Source: Cliona cf. orientalis
Lineage: Eukaryota; Porifera; Demospongiae; Clionaida; Clionaidae
NCBI GenBank assembly: GCA_963930775.1
Contig: OZ005690.1
Coordinates: 7,300,225 to 7,364,224, forward strand
DNA length: 64,000 nt
Reading direction: 5' to 3'
Shown here: positions 57,901 to 63,230 of the stretch, one piece after another
Position numbering within the stretch: position 1 is the stretch's first letter
Layout: each line of letters begins with the position of its first letter
Program-made: the position numbers and the translations under genes
The notes under the pieces: model-generated
What the model was told of the DNA's origin: nothing
Database searches by the model: none
The model's input: the letters and a program-made list of their open reading frames with translations, nothing else

Positions 57901-60900
57901 CTTATGTTCACTGTCATATGTGAAGATGGATCAGGTGGTGGATACGTTGTTGGAGATGGGTCCAGGTGTAGAGTTGGCGAAGCTGGATGTGAAGAATGCT
58001 TATCGTAATGTGCCGGTACATCCGGAGGACAGACACTTGTTGGGCATGCAGTGGAGGGGTCAGATTTATGTGGATGCTGCTTTGCCATTTGGTTTGAGAT
58101 CAGCACCCAAGATTTTTAATGCTTTGGCGGATGCGGTTGAGTGGGCAGTGAAACAGAATGGGGTGGAACACCTTTGGCACTACTTGGACGACTTCCTTAC
58201 GTGCGGGGAGCCGGGTACTGTGGAATGTCAGCTGAACTTGCAGACGATGAAGAGCATATGTGAATGCTTAGGTTTCCCTCTCGCGTTGGAGAAGTTGGAG
58301 GGACCGGCGACGTCGCTGGTATTTTTGGGTATTCTGATCGATACTGTTGATCAGGAGTTAAGGCTCCCCCTAGACAAGCTAAAACGGATTCGGGATTTGG
58401 TGCAGACGTGGTTAGGAAAGAAAAGGTGTACGAAGCGAGAGCTACTATCGGTAGCCGGCCAGTTGCAGCATGCGGCCACAGTGGTCAGGCCAGGCAGGAC
58501 TTTCTTGAGACGTCTGTTCGATTTAAGTAAGACGGTGAGCCACCCTGATCATCATATCCGTCTGTCAGCGGGAGCTAGGTCAGATTTGGCGTGGTGGCAA
58601 CTATTTCTGGAGTCTTGGAATGGCATTTCGTTGATGTCAGCCGCACACAAAAGGGTGCCTGAGGTCACGTTCACCTCTGATGCATCTGGTGCTTGGGGTT
58701 GCGGTGGTTACTGGGATGATAAATGGTTTCAGTTAGCTTGGAGTGACAAACAGTGCTCTCCCTTAGTGAACATCACAGTGAAGGAGCTCATCCCAATTGT
58801 GTTGGCGGCAGCTGTGTGGGGACAGGAGTGACAGGGCAAAGTAGTTGGTTGGAGATGCGACAATCAGGCTGTTGTGGCAGTACTCCACAGCCGGACAAGC
58901 AAGGAGCCGGGCGTCATGCATTTACTACGTTGTTTATTTTTCTTTGAGGCAAGATTCTCATTTCATGTTATAGCTTCCCACATTGCTGGCGTGGAAAACT
59001 CTTTAGCAGATGATATCTCACGTAACAACATGTCACCTGTTCTCCAGGCTTTTGGGCCCAAGGCCATCGAGAACAGGGCCAGTCTTCCACACCCAGTGTT
59101 GGACTTGATCATCAATGTCAAACCGGACTGGACCTCACAAGTCTGGAGACAGATGTTCAGTGGTATTTTGAACACGGCTTAGCTGCAACGACAAGGAAAA
59201 CATATCAAGCTGGTATCAAGAAGTTTAATAATTTTTGTAGTACGTATAATATAGCCAACCCATTACCTGTATCACAGTCCTTGTTATGTTCATATATCAC
59301 ATTTCTGGCCAAGTCAGGCCTAGCTTATTCATCAATTAAGACATATTTATCGGCAGTGAGATATTTTCAGGTTTCACATGGATTGGCGGCTCCTGATCGG
59401 GTAGCAATGCCTAAATTATCACTGGTGGAAAGAGGAATTAGGAATTAGGAGAGCAAAGGCTGTTGAACACAAATCAGTTCATCTACCGATCACTCCAACA
59501 ATTCTGCGTCAGTTAAGGGCATTATGGTCAATGAACGCGACTTCGTTTGACTACATCATGCTGTGTGGCATTCTTTGGTTTTTTCAGAATGGGCGAGATT
59601 ACTTCATCTTCGGTGCGTAGTTATGACGCTTCCTGTCAATTGACGATGGCTGATGTGGCGATAGATGACGGTCAGAACCCCACTGTTGTGAGAATTCATT
59701 TAAAGCGCACGAAAACTACTCCGTTCTCAGGAGTTGATGTATTTCTGGGAAGAACAGATGATGACCTCTGCCCAGTCTCTGCCCTGCTGGCATATTTGGT
59801 CGTTAGGGGAGTCACACCGGGACCCTTATTCAGATTTCAGGATGGTCGTTTTCTTACTAAGCAGTTGTTCATCGAGAGAGTGAGAATCGGATTGGACACT
59901 CTCGGATTAAGCAGTTCGGACTACGCTGGTCACAGGTTTCGGATTGGTGCTGCAACAACAGCAGCTGAGAGGGGGGTAGAGGACTCATTGATCAAGATGC
60001 TGGGCCGGTGGGAGAGTTCCGCCTACCAGATTTACATAAAGACTCCTCGAGAAGTCCTGGCCGGGATTTCACGACGTTTATCCTGTCCGGCAAAGTAGAC
60101 TCTCACAGACTGGTCAGTTACTGAATCACTTTTGTCGGTTATTTCATGTTCATATGTTATTTAATATATCATTGTCGGTACTTTTGGGTGTTGCTCACGT
60201 CAGAGATATTTTGGGGAGGGTCTGTGAGACGGTGGGAAGACTTGGAGGGAGGCTTCGCCTCAGTGGATGGGAGTGGGATCCAGGATCCCACCTCGAGTAC
60301 CCTCCAAGTCGGTAGATGGAATTCACCGGCTTGACATCTTTGCATGCCCTATCGAAGGTGAAGTAGGTGGGGCTTGCAGGTCAAAGGTCACCATGCACAG
60401 GCACATGGCACCCCCTCATCACGTTCATGATCACATCCGGTGCGGTGCAGGGCTGGCCAGCCAGGCCGTTACCTCGGCGCGCCCGCCATTCCACATGCAC
60501 AAGACTTAATTAAGTTAATGTTATGGAAGTGGCTTGATAGTGATGAACGTAACAGTTAAATGAGGTTTAACCACAAGAGGTTAAACCAGGTTAACTGTGA
60601 GTGAGAGGGGCGCGCATGGGACGGGCTGGTACATGGTACATGGTCGACCGGGCGCCAGGCACGTACGCTGCCCGAGCATGCGCAGCTCGGCAGCATGATT
60701 ATCATATTGGCACCAGCGCGAGGGTAATACGCGCATGCGTAATTGGAGGGAGGAGCTGATTGGTCAGTTAATACTTGTAAGAGAGCGGTTACCATAGAAT
60801 CGGGACTAAGGATACCATCGTAGTGCAAAAAGGAGCCGTTTAGCTGGCACCCACCCTCCCACCCTATACTTGTCCACTGAGGGATGATGTGTTTCCATCA

Positions 60901-62505
60901 GTGTGATCAGTGCCGAGATAATGGATGGGAGTGGGATCCAGGATCCCACCTCGAGTACCCTCCAAGTCGGTAGATGGAATTCGCCGGCTTGACATCTTTG
61001 CATGCCCTATCAAAGGTGAAGTAGGTGGGGCTTGCAGGTCAAAGGTCACCATGCGCAGGCGCATGGCACCCCCCTCGTCACGTTCACGATCACATCCGGT
61101 ACGGTGCAGGGCCGGCCGGCCAGGCCATTATCTCGGCGCGCCCGCCATTCCACATGCACAAGACTTAATTAAGTTACTATTATGGAAGTGGCTTGATAGT
61201 GATGAACGTAACAGTTAAACAGTACCAAGGGCTTATAGACTTCTATAACAGTACCATAATCTAGAAATTTTATTGCAAAGGTCAATGGCAGCTATGAAAA
61301 TTAATCTTACGGAAATGTATGCTACAATTAATAACATGGTAGTGTCATTCCCACAATAGCTTTTTTTACCATGAAAAATTATATAATTACAAAAGTTTCC
61401 TAATAATAACTAGAGCTCTGTAGAGCACATACCCCACGCGCTGCATCTACATCCTGCAGTGCATCTATCTGCACTATAGTGATCGACCTTTACCTACATG
61501 TACATACTACACGTATGTTACATGTACATTGTGCGTACGAGCAGAAAGCACAAGGGGTGCAGTTAATAGGCGTGGCCAATAAAAACGCAGTCTTGCGACA
61601 CTCGTGGGCCTTACTACATGTAAATGATTCAAAGCATAATGGAGCAAGTTTTTCGACAATTTTGATGTTTGGTTGCACTTACAAGTCGCATAGGTCCCTA
61701 CATGTACATGTAAATGTCAAGATCTGTGATTTTTGTGCTCACAAACAGATCAACCGACAGACGGATAGAACCGATTGCTTTACCTGTTTCTGCGCATGCG
61801 TGTGCGGGGTAATTATGATGAAAATTTCCAGATCAACGGTGGCATGACAGTACAGGCACATTGTTGAGCAGCACTCTCAAGAGTAAATAGTAAGGAAGGG
61901 AGCTAGGAGAGCATCAAACGTGCTACATGTACATGTACATTGTACATGTACATACTTGGTTTAATAATATTATGTATTCGTTGAGCAATGTGACTTCCCG
62001 CCTTGCATACATGATATTAGTAAAATATTTTTGCAGGACTGTGAATAGAGTCATTTTTGTCCTAGGATTCTTCATGAATGCCAATTTGTATTGTAGGTGA
62101 AATTATGCTCGTATTAGCTTGCTCAAGGCCACGCCCACGACTAACTATTGGCCCTCGTTGCTCCATTTTTTATTTGACTTTCCAAAAATATCTTATATAG
62201 AGCATATACATGTATATAGTGTATTCTTCACTTTGCACTCCTTATGTTTACTCTTGGTATTACCTTAGCCTTATCTGTGTCCAGTTTGGATCCAACAGTG
62301 GTCATGATATGACAGAGACACTCAATACTTTGGCTTACATCTTCCACAGACTGGCCTTTCTTCCGTTCAAGCAGCTGTGCAAATTAGATTGCATGTGCTG
62401 GATCTACATAGTACATGTACATGTACATGTACGAACGTGTACATACCTCCTTTATGCAGCTATGAATGATGGCTTCATGGAGAATACCAAGTTTAAAGAG
62501 CTCAC
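23120..62505 (-). CDS. EIF4G2: eIF4G2/DAP5 translation initiation factor gene (5' end outside window)
   Basis: Twenty exons were traced by splice sites and continuous homology: 62,505-62,447; 62,374-62,264; 42,964-42,854; 41,808-41,661; 40,304-40,159; 40,064-39,981; 39,345-39,135; 38,938-38,697; 38,640-38,465; 37,885-37,693; 36,989-36,863; 36,810-36,731; 36,664-36,566; 36,278-36,177; 30,918-30,814; 29,849-29,751; 29,062-29,000; 28,598-28,534; 23,460-23,364; 23,304-23,120. Order along the protein: C-terminal part of MIF4G, a proline-rich linker, MA3, then W2. Animal eIF4G2 (DAP5/p97/NAT1) is an eIF4G-like scaffold that binds eIF4A and eIF3 but not eIF4E, supporting cap-independent initiation in the cytoplasm. 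Blocks such as '[11 protein letters not shown]', 'SIYKWIK' and '[20 protein letters not shown]' point to eIF4G2 rather than eIF4G1/3. Phases agree at all junctions except between 29,000 and 28,598, where a small exon or alternative site is missing. The N-terminal MIF4G exons must lie beyond 64,000. Confidence 0.9.
23711..24118. mobile_element. TAGTCTAT-type TIR element, degenerate 9-bp TSD
   Basis: Inverted ends 'tagtctatcaagctagatcc' and the complement of 'gtacagcttgatagacta', with inner arms matching 'cgcgaaaagggtctagcaaa'. Flanks catgcaact (23,702-23,710) and caagcagct (24,119-24,127) agree at seven of nine positions. A 5'-truncated relative lies at 50,447-50,759. It sits in the 5-kb W2 intron. 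No ORF. Confidence 0.8.
24241..24361. repeat. 60-bp tandem duplication
   Basis: Two units, 24,241-24,300 and 24,301-24,361, share 'gagggagagtcatcaaggac' and 'actcagtaagttcctcattt'. They differ by a base or two in an A run. Each unit ends with a good splice-donor-like 'actca|gtaagtt', but no exon on this strand could be supported. Confidence 0.85.
24527..25155. mobile_element. TA-flanked TIR element (Tc1/mariner-type MITE)
   Basis: Ends 'ccacatagtgggaaattttc' and the complement of 'gaaaatttcccgctatacgg', flanked by TA on both sides. Inner blocks 'tccgcgaaatttt' and 'catccgcgaaaattgc' are also inverted. The termini match the 207-base element at 51,784-51,990. A short plus-strand frame (24,744-24,947) has no recognisable domain. 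Confidence 0.82.
25240..26180 (+). pseudogene. Decayed gag-like gene of a tyrosine-recombinase retrotransposon
   Basis: Excluding the inserted element at 25,393-25,737, fragments in several frames match the gag protein of the element at 55.3 kb. '[20 protein letters not shown]' (about 25,755-25,815) corresponds to '[20 protein letters not shown]'. A zinc knuckle '[14 protein letters not shown]' (CX2CX4HX4C, about 26,133-26,174) corresponds to '[14 protein letters not shown]'. Numerous stops and shifts show it is long dead. It lies in the eIF4G2 W2 intron on the opposite strand. No RT or recombinase follows. Confidence 0.72.
25393..25737. mobile_element. TIR element with 5-bp TSD CTCCA inserted in the gag pseudogene
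   Basis: 345 bases with ends 'cataggcggcggaa' and 'ttccgccgcctatg', flanked by ctcca (25,388-25,392 and 25,738-25,742). Removing the element and one duplication joins 'gcagccaagactcca' to 'gcagtgcattcagg' in one reading frame of the gag pseudogene. The interior has runs of G and C ('ggggggcagggggggcactc'). Confidence 0.9.
26390..27112. repeat. R1 fragments
   Basis: 'gcattgtgtggattccgctg' (about 26,409) and 'ctcggcgcatgcacgag' (about 26,570) match R1 interior and head. 'cgccgagggtttggtgctct' with 'agagagctctagttt' (about 27,076-27,110) matches the R1 terminus. An R2-like right end ('gcatgcgcatgcagggtaat') lies at about 26,817-26,840. Fragments are rearranged and non-coding. Confidence 0.6.
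27458..28448. mobile_element. TIR element with 6-bp flanking duplication, containing an R1 copy
   Basis: Ends 'cataggctccaact' and 'agttggagcctatg' are exact complements over 14 bases. Both sides carry tgggtc (27,452-27,457 and 28,449-28,454). Inside, 27,551-28,115 is the best-preserved R1 copy, starting 'ccctcggcgcatgcgcgagg' and including a (GAGT)n run at about 27,592-27,614. No ORF. Confidence 0.78.
30110..30735. mobile_element. TA-flanked TIR element in an eIF4G2 intron
   Basis: Ends 'ccgtgtttatgctaatagaa' and the complement of 'ttctattagaataaacacgg', flanked by TA. Secondary internal repeats of 'acgcaagaaaattca' lie at about 30,145 and 30,634. 626 bases, no ORF. It ends only about 80 bases from the exon at 30,814. 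Confidence 0.82.
31440..31740. repeat. Cluster of short GC-rich hairpins
   Basis: 'ggggcgagtctaagtgagcccc' style hairpin at about 31,447, 'cctcgagcgaagcgagagg' at about 31,636 and 'gacgttcgagcagagcgaga' with 'acgtc' at about 31,697. Each is a stem closed by a GAGC-AGAGC/GAGC-AAGCGAG loop. The same design appears at 1,158, 3,560, 20,985 and 48,008. The 30,919-36,176 intron is otherwise repeats. Confidence 0.6.
31897..32256. mobile_element. TIR element, 5-bp TSD TATCA
   Basis: Left arm 'tcaggagcatatgagccgcc' and right arm 'ggcggctcatatgctcctga' are perfect complements at the ends, and homology runs on through 'ggagcgtccgact' and 'gtgttaggcgaagt'. Flanks tatca (31,892-31,896 and 32,257-32,261) are identical. 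It sits directly beside an R3 end. 360 bases, non-coding. Confidence 0.88.
32262..32860 (+). repeat. R3 repeat, uninterrupted copy
   Basis: Begins with the palindrome 'tagagtcggtagactcta', followed by 'gtagggatggcacggatact', and matches 14,485-15,255 in reverse. A (TTTC)n microsatellite lies at about 32,484-32,513. The 3' part ('actatggtggctacttacca') matches 41,070-41,100. A plus-strand frame at 32,749-33,036 has no recognisable domain. Confidence 0.75.
33214..34069. mobile_element. TA-flanked TIR element rich in 'taggcgcc' blocks
   Basis: Ends 'ccatattatatgttctaata' and 'tattagaaagtatatgg', flanked by TA on both sides. The block 'taggcgcc' and close variants recur many times within. It hosts a nested element at 33,296-33,548. 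No ORF. Confidence 0.72.
33296..33548. mobile_element. Nested TIR element with TAA duplication (PIF/Harbinger-like)
   Basis: Ends 'agccccgtttacacgt' and 'acgtgtaaatggggct' are near-perfect complements flanked by taa (33,293-33,295 and 33,549-33,551). TAA/TTA 3-base duplications are typical of PIF/Harbinger elements; the assignment is an inference from that alone. 253 bases, non-coding. Confidence 0.8.
34296..34593. repeat. Inverted-repeat element
   Basis: Arms 'aacaagattcgtagggataa' and 'ttatccctacgaatcttgtt' are complementary and extend to 'catccctacgcttgctttt' and 'aaaagcaagcatagggatg'. No flanking duplication was found. The interior is AT-rich. Confidence 0.75.
34810..35110. mobile_element. 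TIR element, 5-bp TSD AGTGC
   Basis: Ends 'cagtggcggatccag' and 'ctggatccgccactg' are complements. Flanks agtgc (34,805-34,809 and 35,111-35,115) match. 301 bases with a 'gaaccccccttt' motif present twice. The terminal motif type is widespread in animal MITEs. Confidence 0.87.
35120..36170. other. Intron sequence with a solo element end
   Basis: No exon. 'ggtggggtctgggcacgaga' with 'ctac' at about 35,678-35,702 is a right end of the TAGTCTC family without its partner. The remainder is unassigned. Confidence 0.45.
36177..42964 (-). CDS. EIF4G2: eIF4G2 exons: end of MIF4G, linker and MA3 domain (twelve exons)
   Basis: 42,964-42,854 closes MIF4G ('[20 protein letters not shown]'). 41,808-41,661 carries the conserved post-MIF4G segment ('WQPRR', 'IHEIRQEA'). 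Six linker exons (40,304-37,693) are Ser/Lys-rich, then strongly proline-rich ('[11 protein letters not shown]', '[18 protein letters not shown]'), ending in a basic/acidic block '[16 protein letters not shown]'. The four exons from 36,989 to 36,177 encode the MA3 helical repeat ('[20 protein letters not shown]' through '[18 protein letters not shown]'). MA3 modulates eIF4A binding. Introns here are mostly 60-1,350 bases. The linker diverges strongly from vertebrates, as expected for a disordered region. Confidence 0.87.
37229..37600. repeat. Degenerate repeat with recurring 'ttaagcgcata' blocks
   Basis: 'ttaagcgcata' or close variants occur at about 37,258, 37,274, 37,516 and 37,533, with further diverged copies in inverted form. 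It lies in the intron between the 37,693 and 36,989 exons. A related block 'cttataagcgcatattcgct' occurs at about 49,983. Confidence 0.5.
40380..40830 (+). repeat. R1 copy in an eIF4G2 intron
   Basis: 'gttgaaaacgctttgttcaa', 'cgagctctcgatcaacgaaa' and 'ctcgactgactcatcactag' align with 27,700-27,900. The terminal blocks are missing. It is followed directly by an R3 fragment (40,845-41,170, 'ctaattttgtgttatcatga', 'ggtgactactacgtaccaac'). Confidence 0.75.
41303..41348 (-). repeat. tRNA 3'-half-like fragment (possible SINE relic)
   Basis: Read on the minus strand, 'gggttcgattcccggcggct' is a perfect T-arm with the RNA polymerase III B-box, followed by an acceptor-like 'gcccgg'. The anticodon and D-arm regions are not recognisable, and upstream sequence is a different repeat. 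It is therefore not a functional tRNA gene; a tRNA-derived SINE tail is possible. Confidence 0.5.
42544..42619. repeat. Perfect 34-bp hairpin with 8-base loop
   Basis: The arms (42,544-42,577 and 42,586-42,619; start 'tatagataacgcttagtttg') are exact complements over 34 bases around the loop gactggct. It lies in the eIF4G2 intron between exons 42,854 and 41,808. No internal mismatch suggests recent origin or selection for pairing. Confidence 0.95.
42965..44259. other. Intron sequence, poly-G run and inverted 'ataccgtgata' repeat
   Basis: Contains a run of 19 G (43,119-43,137), which may mark an assembly problem. A degenerate inverted element lies at about 43,344-43,672, with ends 'agtaatgggcaatata' and 'cgcccattact' and repeated 'ataccgtgataccg' blocks. 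No exon of either flanking gene was found here. Confidence 0.5.
44260..45868 (+). CDS. NDUFS7: NADH dehydrogenase (complex I) iron-sulfur protein 7, NDUFS7/PSST
   Basis: Four exons with GT-AG introns and consistent phases: 44,260-44,269, 44,361-44,608, 45,223-45,449 and 45,682-45,868 (TAG stop), giving 223 residues against about 213 in human. The first exon codes only three and a third codons. Exon 2 gives a basic, hydroxylated leader consistent with a mitochondrial presequence and ends in '[10 protein letters not shown]'. Exons 3-4 hold the conserved PSST core: 'LACCAMEMM' (C98, C99), '[11 protein letters not shown]' (C163) and '[10 protein letters not shown]' (C193), the four ligands of the N2 4Fe-4S cluster that passes electrons to ubiquinone in the matrix arm of complex I. 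The C-terminus 'MWYRK' is typical. All key residues are present, so the gene looks functional. It lies inside a 19-kb intron of the opposite-strand eIF4G2 gene. Confidence 0.97.
45869..47290. other. No supported gene; ACATGTAC-rich
   Basis: Downstream of NDUFS7, several alternating 'acatgtacatgtacatg' tracts (about 45,890-45,912 and 45,986-46,008) and AT-rich sequence. No exon with a recognisable product. Confidence 0.5.
47294..47565. mobile_element. TAGCCTTG-type TIR element, 9-bp TSD TGTATACTG
   Basis: Terminal repeats of about 57 bases begin 'tagccttgttcccaggccct' and include 'gagaaagggcctggtacaca'. The identical flanks tgtatactg lie at 47,285-47,293 and 47,566-47,574. The terminal design matches the TAGTCTC elements. 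272 bases, non-coding. Confidence 0.93.
48064..48711 (-). mobile_element. TAGTCTC-type TIR element with RecQ fragment, 9-bp TSD GAAGTTCGT
   Basis: 648 bases. Terminal inverted repeats of about 80 bases begin 'tagtctcatgcccagacccc' and contain 'gggaaagggtctg'. Identical flanks gaagttcgt lie at 48,055-48,063 and 48,712-48,720. The helicase-like fragment starts about 217 bases inside the right end, the same offset as in the 12,265-13,155 element (218 bases). Confidence 0.93.
48198..48494 (-). pseudogene. RecQ-like helicase N-terminal fragment, second copy
   Basis: The frame contains '[20 protein letters not shown]' and 'GCDVFI', aligning with 'GYDQLKDEQVNILCTFVEGR' and 'DVFVS' of the fragment at 12.5 kb. 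The Walker A sequence follows at 48,276-48,256 but in a shifted frame ('[12 protein letters not shown]'), so a small insertion near 48,285 breaks the frame. No further helicase motifs remain before the element's left terminal repeat. The copies are clearly diverged from each other, so they are not a single recent duplication. Confidence 0.78.
49043..49181 (+). pseudogene. gag first exon of copy 1, orphaned
   Basis: ATG at 49,043 opens a Thr/Pro/Ala-rich frame ('[16 protein letters not shown]') that ends at a strong donor 'ccggag|gtaagg' in phase 1. Copy 2 has the same layout: a Thr/Ser/Pro-rich first exon ending in phase 1 at 55,816. The downstream gag exon is missing here. Minus-strand frames over this area are shadows. 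Confidence 0.65.
51054..52860 (+). pseudogene. Reverse transcriptase / RNase H of copy 1, interrupted
   Basis: RT motifs are seen in pieces: '[20 protein letters not shown]', '[20 protein letters not shown]' and 'WHYLDD'. RNase H motifs follow: '[16 protein letters not shown]', '[11 protein letters not shown]' and '[10 protein letters not shown]'. Breaks include a frameshift near 51,490, a stop near 51,640, a TA-flanked element inserted inside the catalytic YxDD box codon run (51,784-51,990) and a stop at 52,510. By homology it copied element RNA; it is not functional now. Confidence 0.88.
51784..51990. mobile_element. TA-flanked MITE inserted in the RT catalytic box
   Basis: 207 bases with ends 'ccgtatagcgggaaattttc' and the complement of 'gaaagtttcccgctatacgg', flanked by TA (51,782-51,783 and 51,991-51,992). 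Removing it and one TA restores 'gacgactatatcaccgtg', continuing the RT frame from YLDD into 'TVGPPGSS'. Tc1/mariner-type by the TA duplication. Confidence 0.93.
52930..53895 (+). pseudogene. Tyrosine recombinase of copy 1
   Basis: N-terminal core-binding part '[20 protein letters not shown]' in one frame; catalytic part in others. Catalytic landmarks are '[12 protein letters not shown]' (first R), '[16 protein letters not shown]' (HxxR) and '[13 protein letters not shown]' (nucleophilic Y). Stops at about 53,293, 53,522 and 53,657 break it. Recombinases of this type integrate circular element DNA without target duplications. Confidence 0.88.
54351..55303. other. Spacer between retrotransposon copies
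   Basis: AT-rich with 'acatgtacatgtacatg' tracts at about 54,963-54,983 and a short (AT)n at about 55,243-55,257. No gene found. Confidence 0.5.
55304..55615 (+). repeat. A1 split direct repeat
   Basis: Left terminal repeat of the retrotransposon, matching A2 at 60,560-60,849 except for scattered substitutions and a 21-22-base deletion in A2 near 'atcgtcatacagtaag'. It contains 'acatggtacatggtcgaccg' and presumably the promoter. An extra 'gcatgcgcagctcggcagc' hairpin-like stretch is present in both. Confidence 0.92.
55681..57038 (+). CDS. gag-like protein with zinc knuckle (spliced)
   Basis: Best model: exon 1 55,681-55,816 (ATG, Thr/Ser/Ala-rich), intron with gt-ag ends, exon 2 56,089-57,038, phase 1 on both sides, about 361 residues. 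An unspliced ATG at 56,040 is the alternative. The protein has a helical middle ('[20 protein letters not shown]') and the block '[19 protein letters not shown]'. Its zinc knuckle is '[14 protein letters not shown]' (CX2CX4HX4C), followed by a second Cys/His cluster ('[17 protein letters not shown]', '[19 protein letters not shown]') and a basic tail. Gag-like proteins package element RNA. This frame is intact. Confidence 0.82.
57434..59182 (+). pseudogene. Reverse transcriptase / RNase H, one in-frame UGA stop
   Basis: One frame runs through RT and RNase H with a single TGA at 58,829-58,831, where copy 1 has a tryptophan codon ('GRQW'). RT motifs are '[20 protein letters not shown]', catalytic D in '[10 protein letters not shown]', '[12 protein letters not shown]' and 'HYLDDFLT'. 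RNase H acidic residues sit in '[11 protein letters not shown]', '[10 protein letters not shown]', '[10 protein letters not shown]' and 'ENSLADDIS'. The initiator is unclear: the long part of the frame starts at TTG 57,473, and in-frame homology can extend upstream to about 57,434. It reverse-transcribes the element RNA by homology; the stop would remove the last two RNase H motifs. Confidence 0.88.
59170..60098 (+). pseudogene. Tyrosine recombinase, frameshifted
   Basis: N-terminal part in one frame ('[15 protein letters not shown]', about 59,187 on) ends at a TAG near 59,448. The catalytic part is open from 59,547 to 60,098. Catalytic landmarks are '[13 protein letters not shown]', '[16 protein letters not shown]' (HxxR) and '[13 protein letters not shown]' (Y), all present. 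A further indel near 59,565 shifts 'YIMLC' relative to 'FFGFFR'. It acts by homology on the circular DNA intermediate to integrate it. Better preserved than in copy 1 but not intact. Confidence 0.87.
60264..61218 (+). repeat. B1-A2-B2 split direct repeats
   Basis: B1 (60,264-60,559) abuts A2 (60,560-60,849) precisely at 'cagttaa|atgagg'. B2 ends with the same 'cagttaa' at 61,218. About 70 bases between A2 and the start of B2 homology (60,850-60,921) have no counterpart in B1 or A1. High identity between B1 and B2 ('gacatctttgcatgccctat') indicates fairly recent insertion. Confidence 0.92.
61408..61817 (+). repeat. R2 copy
   Basis: Left end 'actagagctctgtagagcac' with 'ataccccacgcgctg', right end 'gcgcatgcgtgtgcggggta'. 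The interior shares 'gagcagaaagcacaag' and 'ataggcgtgg' with 16,398-16,972. Non-coding. Confidence 0.8.
62264..62505 (-). CDS. EIF4G2: eIF4G2 exons for the MIF4G domain (two exons)
   Basis: Exon 62,505-62,447 (phase 1 start) encodes '[19 protein letters not shown]'. Exon 62,374-62,264 follows in phase 0 with '[13 protein letters not shown]', then '[14 protein letters not shown]' and 'TDKAK'. These match the second half of the MIF4G HEAT domain that binds eIF4A and eIF3. The donor after AAG (gtaata) joins in phase 0 to the exon at 42,964, leaving an intron of about 19.3 kb. The preceding exon was not found up to 64,000. Confidence 0.88.
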
Positions 62506-63230
62506 CTATGTATTATTTAGCATAAAGTACCATAGCAAGGGTTAATTTCATAATGTGTATCATACTATGCAAGGGAATACATGCGATGTGACAAGGTACA
62601 AAATCATGTAATTATTATAAAAACTCTAGCGAATATGCCATAGGGGTACCCCATGTCGCTGGCTATAGAGTGCATGGTGTCTCCATTCATGTGATACAGG
62701 GATCAATTACATTATTTGCAATAGCTAGCAGGGATCCTTCAGTACTGAAGACACCCACCCCTAGGCTAGCTAGCGAAATGGGGGTCAGATCTAGTACCTA
62801 TTTCAGGAGCCATTTGGAGAGGGGGATAGTCTGGTGTGGCTGGAACGGCAGGTGCCAATATCTATACCGGCAAAGGCTAGCCTACATATGAAGCCCAAAG
62901 AGGTACAATCTGGCCCATGGAAAAGGCAATGCACCAAATAATTCTTGCACAAAGCACCGAAATACATACAGCATGAGGTTAACATTCAATGTTGGAAGCT
63001 GAAAGACCCATTTTGTGCCCATAATTATCTATTTTCTCCTGCATCAGTTTGTGCTCGTCCTTCTTTTAATTACTGCCACTGGCTAGCCATAATTCGATCG
63101 AGAAGAGAAGATCTGCGTGTCTTGGGCACTGAATAATAATATTATTATAATAGGTACAGGTCGTCACAAAACACACTCGGTGGGGGTGGTCATCATTCCA
63201 TTCCATTCCACCGTTTCGTTCCATTCCGCT
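62506..63230. other. eIF4G2 intron, no exon found
   Basis: No further MIF4G exon was recognised on the minus strand. Only short frames and a small ATTCC-type repeat at about 63,197-63,228. Confidence 0.45.

Larger units (their letters stand above)
55304..61218 (+). mobile_element. Complete split-direct-repeat tyrosine-recombinase retrotransposon (copy 2)
   Basis: Architecture: A1 (55,304-55,615), gag, RT/RNaseH, YR, B1 (60,264-60,559), A2 (60,560-60,849), B2 (60,922-61,218). A1 and A2 share long identical blocks starting 'atgaggtttaaccacaagag'. B1 and B2 share blocks starting 'tggatgggagtgggatccag' and ending 'gatgaacgtaacagttaa'. This A1-ORFs-B1-A2-B2 order defines the Ngaro/PAT type of DIRS-order elements. 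No target duplication is expected or seen. It lies in the 19-kb eIF4G2 intron on the opposite strand. The RT has an internal stop and the recombinase is frameshifted, so this copy is probably not autonomous. Confidence 0.93.

Noticed and set aside
55304-61218. LTR retrotransposon interpretation of the terminal repeats
   Set aside because: The repeats are split (A1 ... B1-A2-B2) rather than simple LTRs, and the element encodes a tyrosine recombinase rather than a DDE integrase.
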